From Acanthosepion esculentum (Eukaryota > Mollusca > Cephalopoda > Sepiida > Sepiidae), in assembly GCA_964036315.1 (NCBI GenBank), contig OZ038482.1:12831785-12895784 (forward strand): a DNA stretch of 64,000 nucleotides. The letters are read 5' to 3'. Within the stretch, counting starts at the first letter, position 1; each line of letters begins with the position of its first letter. The notes under the pieces are model-generated. The model did not search any database. It worked only from the letters and a program-made list of their open reading frames with translations, and was not told the DNA's origin. This document shows positions 48,156 to 59,350 of the stretch, piece after piece. Both the position numbers and the translations under genes were made by a program.

Positions 48156-48190
48156 AACCCATCCCCAATCATTGAGATTGGGGATGGGTT
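48156..48190. repeat. Perfect 15-bp hairpin
   Basis: AACCCATCCCCAATC, loop ATTGA, then GATTGGGGATGGGTT. It is not followed by a coding region and its role is unknown. Confidence 0.9.
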
Positions 48191-49574
48191 TAATTTTGAA
48201 AAAAATATCCAAGTTTTTATTTCATAATAAATAATATTTTATTGTCTGTCTGAAATATATCCTATTTCTGAGAATGCATAAATGATTTTAGATAAGCTTT
48301 TGGGTCATAGTCTAAAAAGGTTAACAATCATTGAGCTACATTGGTAAAATAAATTTTACATAGTCTCTATTATACTTTAATATATTTTACATTTTATTTT
48401 GCTTTAATTTTGAAATTTTTAAACAGTCCCAAAATAAAGATGTTATTTTTTTTTTTTAAACTTTGTCATCTATAGTTGTTAGTAGTATAATAAAAATACC
48501 ATTAAAATGTTTAGGAACTAAAACAAAGCTAAAATATTTAATTTTTTTTCCCATAAATATCAATTTTATTTTTATTTAAACATTTCAATTAAATTACTTT
48601 GACTAGTTTCATACGGATATGTTAATAATTTTCACGTTCAGTAACTTTTATCACACTTTAAGAATTGTCCTCTAGCACATTCCAGCGATTCATAATCAAA
48701 AAGACTTTATGAAAAATATTTTTATTTACCTGTTTTGCATCTTTAATAAATCAACTTAAAAAAAATTCTCTACTGTATTTTTAATTTAGAACCAGAAAAT
48801 CTAATGCGTAAATATTGTTAATGATTCCCTCATGTTTTTTAACAAAAAATTGACAGAAAAAATATAATTTTCTTTCTTTTGTTCATTAATGCCAAATTAT
48901 TTCTTGCAATTAATTCCTTTTTTTTTTCCTCATTTATAGATAAATAATATAAATTTTTGAATTTAAGTCCTTCAATTTTCATTTTTCATTGACACTTCAT
49001 TCACCAGTTTCAAAAGAAGCGCTTAAGTTTTGTTTGTTATTTATATGTGTATGCTCCATTTGATTAAAAAGCTTATTATTGGTGAGAAGGAAGAATTATT
49101 TTCTTTTTTTACTTCTATGAAATTAGTTGCTTTTAGAATAAATATTATAGAATTTTAATTTAAAATTTTCTAATGTCCTGACCCCCCCCTCCCCCCCAAA
49201 AATGCAGTTGTCCTAAACTTCTGTTGTTCTATGGTTAACAGGACAATGTTAATCTTGAGTCTTAGCACAAATGATAAAACTGCACACATTTTAGGGCTTG
49301 TCTTGGCTAGGTCACTTCCTCTAATATCAATGACAATTTTTTTATTTTTTTTTATTGCTTTCAACAACCTAAAAAAAACTAAAATCATAGCCATTGGCAC
49401 CATTTCTGAAATTAACATTTAAATCTTCACAGTACTTGAAATATTTTCATGTTTTCTATTCTTTTCGTTAGTTTAAATTGAGAATGTTTTAGTCTTTGTT
49501 ACATTTCTTTTAAAGTGTTGGTAATCTTATAAAATCCCTATGACTTCTTCATTATTTTGCCCCTATTTGTATGT

Positions 49575-49715
49575 TGCAATGTGAACTTGCAGAAGGCCAA
49601 GCATAACAGTAAATGAGATCTAGATGAGATACCTCGAGACTTGGGCAGTGTAATGAGAACAGTCCATCTCTTTAGATTAAATAAAGGGTTCAGTTCAGAA
49701 TTAAACCAATGGGAG
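49575..49715 (+). repeat. tRNA-derived SINE body fragment
   Basis: Shares AGATCTAGATGAGATACC, GAATGAGAACA-like and AAATAAAGGGTTCAGTT segments with the copies at 3.4-4.7 kb. Confidence 0.5.
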
Positions 49716-50417
49716 AGTGTCTGTTCACACACACATATACAGTAAGCTTCCTTCTAATTTGTTGTCAAGTTATACCAAAGCCATGTAAATAGTTCTTGTG
49801 ATATTCAAAATGGCTGCAACCTTTCTTACCTCATATATTTAAGTTAGGAGATAACAACACAAAATAATCAGTTGTATTTTAGTGCCCCCTGCCTTTTGAA
49901 TCACACACACTAAATTCTTATAGTTCTTATTGTTACTGACTGACTTTACCACTACTCTACCATTTCTCCTATTTAGTATTAGATAGTTTGTATTAATAAA
50001 CTATTTCTGGTTGGAAGCAAAAAGATTTGCATGAAACAATTATTTAGCAATTATTGGCATAAAGTTTGGCCAAAATTCAATCTATATGTGGCACATTGAA
50101 AATCAAGAATCGATTGTTGTTGGTTAGCATTACTGACAGAATAGGAATTTTTGTAACATTTTAAATCATTTCCATTACATATAATTTTCTTCCAATTCAT
50201 TTATCTGTCTTTCTAAATATTTTTAAATACTTAATGTTATTAATAGATAAGAAGGGAAAATTTTTGTTCAAGTCAGTCATGAATGTTTTAATGGCTGGCT
50301 GGTGTAAACGGGTAACAGAAATGTAACAAATGTTGCATTTCCAGTTTGTAGAAAAGAAAAATTAATTTTCTCGTTGGCTTGTCATCTTGATTTATATTTA
50401 TTTATTTATTTTTTCAG

Positions 50418-50540
50418 GTGATATAAAAAGAAATAGCACAACGCTGCACAATGCTTTGTTGAAAAAGAAACAGGAGTTGCTGGGAGCTGAAGGCAATGCA
50501 TATGAAATTTACCTGGCCCCTGTCTCTCCACAAACAAAAG
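50418..50540 (+). CDS. NUS1: NUS1 exon 2
   Basis: A 123-base exon in phase 1 on both sides, bounded by TTTTTTCAG|GTGATATAAA and ACAAAAG|GTAAAATC. It codes for GDIKRNSTTLHNALLKKKQE followed by LLGAEGNAYEIYLAPVSPQTK. This matches the family segment [20 protein letters not shown] and LLGLD after the SYISVYD block. It lies 14.2 kb downstream of exon 1 and splices to it in frame. The linker after LLGAEG is variable in the family. The recognisable match is confined to the first 25 residues or so, but exon order and phase make the assignment secure. Confidence 0.88.
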
Positions 50541-50884
50541 GTAAAATCTGTAAATGTTTTTCTCCTCTTCCCCTCTAAAAAGTGTAACCAGACATTTGGT
50601 AAATGTTGTCATTTGTAAAATAAAAATGAAAAAGGTTATCAGTGGCTTTTTTAGATAAGAATTTCACATTTCAGTGGGAGGTGAGAAACCGTTATTGAAA
50701 GCTTTTAACTTGGATTATCTAAATTTGGAAATATTAATTACATACAAAAGACTTTTTACACACACAATGAATCAGGTAATTGAGAATAAATTCTATTCAG
50801 GAAATGTGTATTTTCATAAAAGAATTGTACACATGTTCAACTTAGAAAAAGTAATTTGATAAAACCTTTTGTCAGTCTTGCTAC

Positions 50885-51335
50885 AGCGTTGGAGTTGATT
50901 CTTTACCTAGATCAGTTACTTTGTGTTCGTCTTGGTCTTCATGTCCAATAGACTTCAATGTCCTTGATATTTTGTGGGCCAGTGGTTGATCTCCATCTTG
51001 CTGACACCAAAAGCCTAGAAGTTCAATTGATTCAAATCAGAACAAGGACACCATATATTGGGAATAGCATAATTGCAAAAATTCTTGCATCATTTGGGAA
51101 GTGGTAGAGTTTTGCTGGAACCTTTATGACAACCCCCTCCAATCTAGTGTTTGACCATCATGTCCAGTATATTCAATACAGGCAGTGGCATCAGCCTAGG
51201 CAGAAGTGTAGGGGTGTCAGATGACATGGTCCTTGTTGCCTCATGACTCTCCTAGGACCATTAGAGACCACCTGTTGTTCCTTCTGTTGACTATCCACTT
51301 TCAAAGATATCGTTATCTCTAAGTAGTTGTGGTTG
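50885..51335 (-). pseudogene. Mariner-like transposase fragment
   Basis: Minus-strand pieces in shifting frames follow the order of a mariner transposase: MVLGES near 51255, LPVLNILDMMVKH near 51180 (family: AYIEVLETVVKPWI), then SDLNQLNFWAFGV near 51015 (family: SPDLNPLDFWVWGV, which precedes the third catalytic Asp). Stops and frame shifts are frequent. No terminal inverted repeats were located. This is a dead internal fragment. Confidence 0.55.
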
Positions 51336-51407
51336 GCAGTGAGTGCTACAAGCTTGAGTGTTTATTCATTTCTTGTGTTAGATAGGAAGCTACCATGTTT
51401 AGACTTT

Positions 51408-51410
<3 letters not shown>

Positions 51411-51443
<33 letters not shown>
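51411..51443. repeat. (TA)n microsatellite
   Basis: About 16 TA units. Confidence 0.95.
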
Positions 51444-51452
<9 letters not shown>

Positions 51453-53504
51453 AAAAAGAAATGGGAATTTTAAAAATTGATGTACATGCTGTCTAACCCT
51501 AATGTTAAACTGTTTTTCATTTATGGCCTCCACTAAAGATGGGTTCTCATATTTGGTGTGTGCTCTCTCTCTCTCTGTATAAAAATATATATTCATTGGT
51601 TTTGTTTATAAAAAAAAAGGAAACCATACTGAACATGTAGAAAGAAAAAAAGTTTGGCAATGTTTAACCTTTGTGCCTGCAAAAAAAAAATATAGTGTGT
51701 CAAAAGGACAGTTATTTTCGTGCACTGATATTTCTGTGTACACTTTTGACTCTTGACAATGTTTGTTTTTGAAAAGTGATGATTATAATTTTAATAAAGG
51801 GTGGATTATGTTTTCTTTATTCTTTTGAATTCTTGAAGATATGAAACTATTTATTAGATTGAATAAAAAACTTATTTTCATAATTACCATATATACTTGT
51901 GCAACATGCAATCTCACCTATCGTGCAACCCCTAAATTTTAACATATAAAAAAAGCTTTTATCATGTATCTCATGTATAATGCAGGTTCCTTTTTTGAGA
52001 TACCAAATTATAAGAGACTAACCTCTTTTGTTCTATCTCTTTATCCCATCTTCAAGTTAAATAAGTTAAAAAGTAAAAGAGAATGATAAAAGTATTAGTA
52101 ACGTTATACATGTTGCTTAGCTATAAACAACCGAACAAGAAATAGCTGAACATCTTATAAACGTAAACAATGGAAAAGATGCATATTTGCTATGTTTTTG
52201 TATTTTATAATATGATACTAGTATATGAATATTACATGCATTAGTATTGGATACAGTTAAGTAATACCTCAGTTTTATGAAAATTATGTTTACTTTAAAT
52301 ACCGCTGTACTTTTTGACCACAGTAAATGGATATATATATTTTGGTCAACAGCATAGCCAGTACAGCACATATGCTAATTTTATATCCCATGTATGATGC
52401 AACCCTCTTAAAATTAGCTTCAAAACCAGGTCTTGAAAAGTCACATGATATGCGGCTATATACACTATTTATAAAATGTTAGATAATGAAAGTTGCATTA
52501 TACTTCATTTATATATTTGTATAATTTTGTAAATGAGCATTGTTGAGGGAGTCAAAAGTGTATACAGTAATAGCGGTGTCAAGGGAATAACCATCCTTTT
52601 GAGACTGTTTTTTATATTTTTCTTTTTTGTGGTCATAAAGGTTAAACATTGATAAAAGTTTAAAGGGTTTCTTTCATTCACTTGATAGAATGAATAAGAA
52701 TACTGGTTATTGTTTAAACATTTGTAATATTACACAAATGTCATTTAAATAACAAATATATTGAGCAAAACATTGAAAGAATCATTTCTTAATTTATAAA
52801 AATACATTTACATATATGCACAGGAGATGCACTGACTTCATCAAATCCACTTTGCTCATGTAAGTAAACAACTGAGGTGGTGATCAAACAATGTTTTGTG
52901 AGCAAAATATCCAATTTTGCTGTTGCTTGAGTTTTTTTATTTTTTTGTCGATGATAACATTTGATGCAGAGAGGCTTTAAGTTAATGATATCTTCATGCC
53001 ACTCCGTGAAAAGTCAGAAATTGTAAATGGCTTCAATGATGCAGGTTGCAAGATATATTGGTATCTAACTTTCTTTATCATCTATAACTGCTTTTCTTCT
53101 CCGAGTATTGGTTTTGATTTTGTTGTCCTGTTTTACCCAAGTAAACGCATCGCAGTCTTTATAAGTCTCCTCTTCCCAGTTGCCCACAATTCTCTTTGAT
53201 GCATGTCTCCTCTTCACCGTCAAAGGCCGCCAACTGTGCAAACCTTTTGACTATTGGTGGCTTTTGGAGATGGACACAGAAATTGGTGATCCTAAACTGT
53301 CTTTCACTGTGAATGCTTTGACAGTCCTTTGTTTGTACTCATTTCATTGATGACTGCATGCAACATGTTACAATTTAATATTTCTTGATTATTGTAATGA
53401 GCAGTTTTGACTGTGAAATGGTGGTGGTGGGGGGAACAGATCACCTGTCTATTGGTTGTCTTTCGTACTCTGTGACCCGGCATTGTCATTAAGCAATAGG
53501 GCTC

Positions 53505-53714
53505 TTTGTTTTGCGAGTTCATTACTTGTTTTGCGAGTTCATTACTTGTTTTGCGAGTTCATTACTTGTTTTGCGAGTTCATTACTTGTTTTGCGAGTTC
53601 ATTACTTGTTTTGCGAGTTCATTACTTGTTTTGCGAGTTCATTACTTGTTTTGCGAGTTCATTACTTGTTTTGCGAGTTCATTACTTGTTTTGCGAGTTC
53701 ATTACTTGTTTTGC
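53505..53714 (+). repeat. Perfect 20-bp tandem array, about 10.5 units
   Basis: The unit is ATTACTTGTTTTGCGAGTTC, with nine complete identical units from 53521 to 53700 and partial units on both sides. No substitution is visible. Because the period is 20 and no unit contains a stop on the plus strand, all three plus frames stay open, which explains the three overlapping open frames here. Confidence 0.98.
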
Positions 53715-54634
53715 TATTTGTACTTTTTATAGGGAGATGTGGGTCATCTTAAAGCTTGATATATAGATTGGGAATAATTTATGAGTGCTGGTGCCATGTT
53801 GATAAAATGGCTGGAGAAAGCAGGGAAACAATTCACTCATTTATATACATTGTGATTCAGTGCCTACTTTTCTTTGATTGATGCAAGTGTTTTGTTCAGC
53901 AATGCACACCAAAAACAATGCATTAATATTGTGCAATTGTTCAAGTCCATAATTTTCTTCAAGGTTGGTGCATTGTACTTGCTATTAAAGCAAGAGGACT
54001 AGAAAATACCTTAATGCAGGCTTTAATAAACAAAGTGGCTTGCAATGAAATCAGAACAGACCAGGCCAAAGGAGGTTAGAAATATATATATATATATATG
54101 GAACAAAGTACTAAGGGAGGTAATCATTGTATGAAGAATTCCAATTAAGGGAAATAATGTATATGACAGTACTTTCATCCATAATACTGACATTCCTGGA
54201 ATTCTCTCCAAGAGTGCAAACTGGTATGATGCCATGATCTTTGAAATTCTTTAATCTGCTACATGTTATGCTGTGATTGTTGTGCTTCCCTGGCATCGAT
54301 TCATTCGTGGAAACTTGTAGTGCTTATCCCCCCCCCTTTTAGAACTTAGTCAGACATGGGAAATTCACAAAATGCATCTTTGTTAAAGTGTAGATATTTT
54401 GCTGCTTTCATGAGTTTTCTGTGGTTGGTAATTTTCTCAATTGTTGGTTTGGTTTCCTTGGACACTTCCTGACTTCTAGTTGTGCCATCATTGTTGCTTT
54501 TTAACTGATCTGCCTGCTGTTAAATTTTCTTTTCTTTTTTTCTTTTGCCTGTCAATGGTGTTTACTTTCTCTTTAGTGATATGCTTTTTAAATCTTTTCT
54601 TTTAATAATTTTTCTTTTCCAATATTTATAGTAG

Positions 54635-54675
54635 CTTTGAACAGACATCTACTAAACGTACATGTCTGTTCGAAG
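54635..54675. repeat. Short inverted repeat
   Basis: CTTTGAACAGACAT pairs with ATGTCTGTTCGAAG (one mismatch) across a 13-base centre. Confidence 0.75.
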
Positions 54676-55027
54676 TTGTCTAGTGAATGAAGACATCTTT
54701 ACAGATTTTGTCATGCTTTTAAATCTTGCCATTTAATTATTTTTTCTGACTGCCATTTTCTGTTCATTAACCACAACAAATAAACTCCATCTTTTCAAAT
54801 GGATTAGTACTCTGGACAAAGTCATAAAGTTAAGCATTTGCACAACTTCAAAGTGTTTGGATAACTGATATTCCACGAGACATATTTATTTTTATTGTCC
54901 AAAAATTTCACTCTTCTCTTAATGAGATGATTTGCTTTTAAATCTCTAAAGTGTTATTAAAATCTACTTTAGTAGATCAATATTATTAAATGGAGTTGAT
55001 TTAAAGTTTTCTTTTTTTTTATTCTAG

Positions 55028-55183
55028 GTTCCACCAATAAACAAATCATTGTCAATATAATGTCTCTTGATGATGGCCGACAGACATTAGTACAGGCAGC
55101 TCAGCATTTATGTAGACAGGTACTGCAAAGACAAACCAAAGTTGAAGATATAGATTATAGTCTTATAGATAAATTTTATCAAG
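55028..55183 (+). CDS. NUS1: NUS1 exon 3
   Basis: A 156-base exon in phase 1 on both sides, bounded by TTATTCTAG|GTTCCACC and TATCAAG|GTGAGTC. It codes for 52 residues: GSTNKQIIVNIMSLDDGRQT, LVQAAQHLCRQVLQRQ, TKVEDIDYSLIDKFYQ. This corresponds to the vertebrate NUS1 block with KVLSPEDGK and RAAQDFCQLVAQKQ, part of the cis-prenyltransferase-like fold. With exons 1 and 2 it brings the coding length to 224 codons of an expected 290 or so. The C-terminal end with the RxG motif needed for complex activity is not in the window as far as could be read. Confidence 0.9.
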
Positions 55184-55986
55184 GTGAGTCATTTTTTTTT
55201 TAATATATTTAAAATAATAAAAAAATACCTTTTTAATTAATGCAGCTTGGAAAGAATTTGATATGTTTATGAGAATATTAATTGGAATTTTATCTAAGTT
55301 TTTTCTTTTTTTTTAATTATTGTTTTTTGAGGCATGTTAGATGTCAAGACACTTTCTATTTATGGAATTTATAATTTTCAAATCTCTCAGCTTTAGTATT
55401 ATTTAAAGTATTGCTGTTGGTATACTATGATAGAATACAGATAGGAAAAATTGTAATTATCATTTACTAGGCTTGGAGTTATCTCTCCTTGAACAGACCA
55501 AACCTGCCCTGTCAGCTTGTACTTAATTAAAAATTACTTGGAAATCTGTGCACCAATTGAACACGAAATTGCTTCAAAGCATTTTAACCATATTGTATTA
55601 ACAAAAATTGCATTATGATTTTGTCATGTTATGCTAATGAACCGGACCATAGAGAAATTGGGTGATATAGATTTCTACATGTGAAGAATGCTGACTTTTC
55701 CAACAAATAATTTGTGAAATGTTTAAAATTCTTGGAACAAATCACTTTTTATGGTGTTTGATTTGATGATTCATTCCTAATAAAATGACAGGTGTATAGA
55801 TATAGATGTTATTTTTGAAAATTGAGTTGTAAGAGACTGCAAAGCATGTTGATCTTGTCTATTTTTGTGATAGGAAAGATTTCTTGTTGGGAATATTCTA
55901 TTTAAAATACAATTTCGGTTGTAAAATTAGTAAAGAAAATATAAAAGAAAGGAATTAATTTTTGTCATAATCTGGTATATTTTTTT

Positions 55987-56066
55987 ACACATCCACAGTT
56001 GTGACTACTAAACTGGAGGAGAGTCTTAGTTTGAAATCAATCATTTCTCCCAATCTGTGGATGTGT
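55987..56066. repeat. Short inverted repeat, possible MITE remnant
   Basis: ACACATCCACAG at 55987-55998 pairs perfectly with CTGTGGATGTGT at 56055-56066, with a 56-base centre. Confidence 0.65.
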
Positions 56067-57779
56067 GACTTAAAAATTTTTTTAACCCAATCAACAACTG
56101 ATTCATAAATAAAATATGCTCCAATGTTTAATCATTGAAAAGATTTACACAACCTAACATGTAAATAGATTAAGGTTATTCATCTGAGCAACTTTATACT
56201 GGCCATTTGCTGCTTTTTACTATTGGTTTGTTCTGTTACACAAGGCAGTGTTCTGAAATAGTTTGAAATTTGCCCAAAATGTCCTGTGACAATGTATCAG
56301 CAAAGTGGCTTCAGGTGTCTGGCTTGAATAGGTAAATTGTAATAGTTTCCATTTTTTGAAATTTCATGAAAGTTTTATGTACATAATTACTTCATATCTA
56401 GTCACTTTGGTATATAATTTGATTTAAAAAAAAAAATTTTTTTTTTTATCAATAAATGTTAAATCAGTGAACAACTCTTGAAATTTGACATGTTGGTGAA
56501 TATGAATTCTTCAAGATTGAAGCAGAATTGTGTACTCGGAATGTATAGCAAAAAGTAAACAATTCAAATATGACTGGTAGCTTTGTATCCTGATAGAATT
56601 GTTTAATCAAATGAAAGCTGCTTTTGACACCTATAAAGCAGCATGTTCTTAGTTTTCAACAAAACAAAGAAAACATTGTTATGGAAACCACATTAGTCTG
56701 TGAGTAGTAGCTATTTTGTTTTTGAAGGCAGCCATCTGCAATTTTCTAAATAGGGAACTGTTTTATAAAACAAACTTTGTTGGCATAAAATATCTAAGAA
56801 CAACAAAATTCTAGACATAGCTGATAGTGAAAGCATAACCTCTGTTAATCCCTTAAAAAGATTAAACAGTTAATCTTCGTTATATGCTTTACCATTTAAA
56901 CCAGCGTGCTATGTTTACAACATTTCAACCACTATACCCTCTGCCCTTCTTCAGGTGTCTGTTTTCATACTTCGTAACCTTTCTGTAATTTTGAACTGAA
57001 GATTTTACTCAATGTATTGAGTTAGAAGAAAGTTTGTAGCTTTTTTCAATAGGTGGTATTTGAACATTCAACTGAAATGTATGTGTGAGATAATGAGGTC
57101 AACATCTAATGGTGACTGACTGTTTCATGCTTAAATGCAATCTTTAGGCCATGTGTATTGTGTTTTGGCTCTACTATATTTGCTGGTGAATGTTGCATTA
57201 TGGGTAGGTATATTATTCTTAATGTTTATTGGGTAGGCGGTAACAGATATGTTTCAAATTATTCTAGGGGCTATTGAGTGGAAATAATTGTGGATTTGAA
57301 TACTTAATGAGAAAAACTTCAATTCTAAAAAAAATCACTTAGACTAGTTCATGACCCAGCAATATGCTAAGTCCTGAGAGGATGGTATCATCAAGATGTT
57401 TCACTGTTGGTGAAAGTTAACGGAAAAAAATGGTACATATGTGTTTGACTAAATCTATGTTGAATCAGGTAAACATTGTCTGTCTTTCTGATCTGTCACT
57501 GTAACCCAATTTGGTAAAGCCATGCTATGGAATATTTTTAAGGAAATAATGGAATTTATTTGATATTTTTATTACTTTAAATATTATTTTTAGTGGATAC
57601 CCGGACAAAAAAATTATCTATTACAAAAAATTTTAAATGGCTAGCCTTATCCTCAAAAATAACAACTCACCTGCAAATTCAAAATTACAAAAAAAAACAA
57701 CTTTAATTATGAGTTCAAATGCCCTTTAAGGAAATGTGTTTGTGATTAAACCAAACTCGTAAATAATTACGCACTATTA

Positions 57780-58045
57780 CATGCTTGGCAATACATTTTT
57801 GAAAACCAAATGTTTCCAGCAATACATTTTTGAAAACCAAATGTTTCCAGCAATACATTTTTGAAAACCAAATGTTTCCAGCAATACATTTTTGAAAACC
57901 AAATGTTTCCAGCAATACATTTTTGAAAACCAAATGTTTCCAGCAATACATTTTTGAAAACCAAATGAAAGTCACTCAACATCATTTTCGGCATAAAATG
58001 ACCACTAAGGCTGGAATGCCGTTAAGCAAAACAACCAAACCAACC
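57780..58045 (-). repeat. Family A fragment with a perfect 31-bp array
   Basis: Six near-identical 31-bp units (GCAATACATTTTTGAAAACC and AAATGTTTCCA) span about 57786-57970. They are followed by the family A end: GGCATAAAATGACCACTAAG, GGAATGCCGTTAAGCAAAAC. The units differ from the AT-rich units of other family A copies by a fixed CCAAATGTTTCC core. The open frames here are periodic shadows. Confidence 0.8.
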
Positions 58046-58134
58046 TATTACATGCCTATCCAGACAACTTACTTTACACCTATCCAACCACAGCTCAATT
58101 AGAACTCATTTAAACACACACACACACACAAACC

Positions 58135-58530
58135 TAATAGACTCCATCTGAAACATACTAGTAGAAAATACAAGCATAATAATCTCATCCATATGTAAAA
58201 AAAGATTAAAAATAAACGAAGCCCTAATAATAAAAAAAGAAAAGGTCAACACTCAATAGCATTAACTATGAACATGGCCACAATGTGCCGACCGTCTTTG
58301 GAAAATAAAGCATCCTTATAACACAAACCATATATTCAGTTAAACAGTAAAAATAAAATCATCTTTGATAATGGCTAAAAGTATAGCAGAAAGAGCTCAG
58401 AAATGCAGAACATTTGGACAGTTTTTACACACTTTGTGTCCAGAAAAGAAAACACAAATAGAGTTTAAAAACCAAAAAAAAAAAATTAATCGTAGCCATG
58501 TCAGTCGTTTTTAATGAAACATTTATAAAA
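58135..58530 (+). repeat. Family B repeat, copy 3
   Basis: Matches 7190-7585 in order: GTAAAAAAAGATTAAAA, CCCTAATAATAAAAAAAG, GATAATGGCTAAAAGTATAG, CAGTTTTTACACACTTTGTG and CGTTTTTAATGAAAC. It ends just before the TA run. Confidence 0.7.
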
Positions 58531-58545
58531 GAGGAATTGCCTCCT

Positions 58546-58546
<1 letters not shown>

Positions 58547-58602
<56 letters not shown>
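58547..58602. repeat. (TA)n microsatellite at the tail of family B
   Basis: About 28 TA units, placed as after the other family B copies. Confidence 0.95.
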
Positions 58603-58606
<4 letters not shown>

Positions 58607-58716
58607 GTGTGCCATATTTTTTTATTTTTATTTTTTTTGTGTTTTTATCTTTCATACTTATCTTGTTTTTTGTCCTTGTTTACTGGTAAGAAACTCTGCT
58701 TTTAAAATTATCCTTA

Positions 58717-58837
58717 TGCAACCTCCGACAGTAATTAGGGGGGATTATCAGTTATCTCCCTCTAACTATTTCTATAAAAGGAACTCTTTCAGTAAGGACA
58801 AGAGCTCAGGTTGTTTATTGTCTAAGCAATTAAACAA
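58717..58837 (+). repeat. 5' LTR of the Copia element
   Basis: The right part (58743-58837) aligns with 62472-62565 at roughly four in five positions: GATTATCAGTTATCTCCCT, AAAAGGAACTC, GTCTAAGCAA. It contains a TATAAAAG box at 58773-58780. The first 26 bases align poorly, so the left boundary (TGCAACC) is tentative. Confidence 0.65.
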
Positions 58838-58838
58838 A

Positions 58839-58847
58839 TGGTAGCAG
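58839..58847 (+). other. Copia primer-binding site
   Basis: TGGTAGCAG immediately after the 5' LTR is complementary to the 3' end (CTGCTA plus CCA) of animal initiator methionine tRNA, the usual primer of copia elements. Only the first nine bases are preserved. Confidence 0.6.
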
Positions 58848-59099
58848 TTTTGAAACCCAGTAATTTTGTGGGATGTTTTATATTGTTTTGTATTGTACAC
58901 ATTGCTACTTATACTGCCTCTCAAGATGACAACAGGCTTTGAAATCGCCACCACATTGACAGCTAAAGAGAATTGATTGAAAAAACAACTTAACAATGTC
59001 AGATGTATGCAGACTTAAATAAATATAAACAAAGTCCAGCAGTTTTTTTAGTTTGACTGGACATGCAGGAGATGGTATTAGGGACTTGAAACCTCAGGA

Positions 59100-59350
59100 A
59101 AATGGAGTCAAGAAAATAAGAGAAATTGGACAAATTGTTTTTAAAAGATGAAAATACCCGGGCTTATTTAGTCTTTAAGGAATTTTACAATTACAGGTGC
59201 CATTCCGGTGTAAGTCTAACAGACTTTTTGATTCACTTTGAATACCTGTATCACAAACCGGGCAATTTTAGAGTTGAATTACCAGAGGATGTACTTGTCT
59301 TTTTCCTATTAGACTGGCTCATGCAACGTGTGGGTCTCTGACTTATGAAA
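59100..59350 (+). pseudogene. Copia gag-like remnant
   Basis: The frame from 59126 reads LFLKDENTRAYLVFKEFYNY, then GVSLTDFLIHFEYLYHK and LPEDVLVFFLL. This fits the gag-polypeptide (UBN2-like) domain pattern of a leucine-rich helical core. Downstream of 59340 the frame is broken. The expected CCHC zinc knuckle and the protease DSG motif were not found in 59350-59580, so this part is probably deleted. Confidence 0.55.

Larger units (their letters stand above)
36217..50417 (+). other. NUS1: NUS1 intron 1 (14.2 kb)
   Basis: Starts GTAAGAAT and ends TTTATTTTTTCAG. Up to about 39.9 kb it is AT-rich with long homopolymers (poly-C at 37143-37151, A runs) and no recognised repeat or gene. Beyond that it holds the microsatellites, SINEs, foldback element, family A copy and Helitron listed separately. 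Open frames such as 38690-39046 (minus), 42437-42757 (minus), 45646-45960 (plus) and 49170-49418 (minus) show no recognisable domain. Confidence 0.85.
50541..55027 (+). other. NUS1: NUS1 intron 2 (4.5 kb)
   Basis: Starts GTAAAATC and ends TTTTATTCTAG. Contains a mariner relic, an AT microsatellite, the 20-bp tandem array and inverted repeats listed separately. The block at 52980-53460 is less AT-biased, but its open frames are short and unrecognised. Confidence 0.85.

Noticed and set aside
52996..53460. Host exon cluster in intron 2
   Set aside because: The block is less AT-rich and has a 67-codon frame, but translations on both strands are broken and unrecognised.
53456..53766. Three overlapping open frames as a repeat protein
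   Set aside because: They are the three plus frames of one perfect 20-bp tandem repeat, in an intron, with no codon-level signal.
57715..57994. Two minus-strand open frames as a cysteine-rich repeat protein
   Set aside because: They are frame-rotated readings of a 31-bp tandem repeat inside a family A copy.
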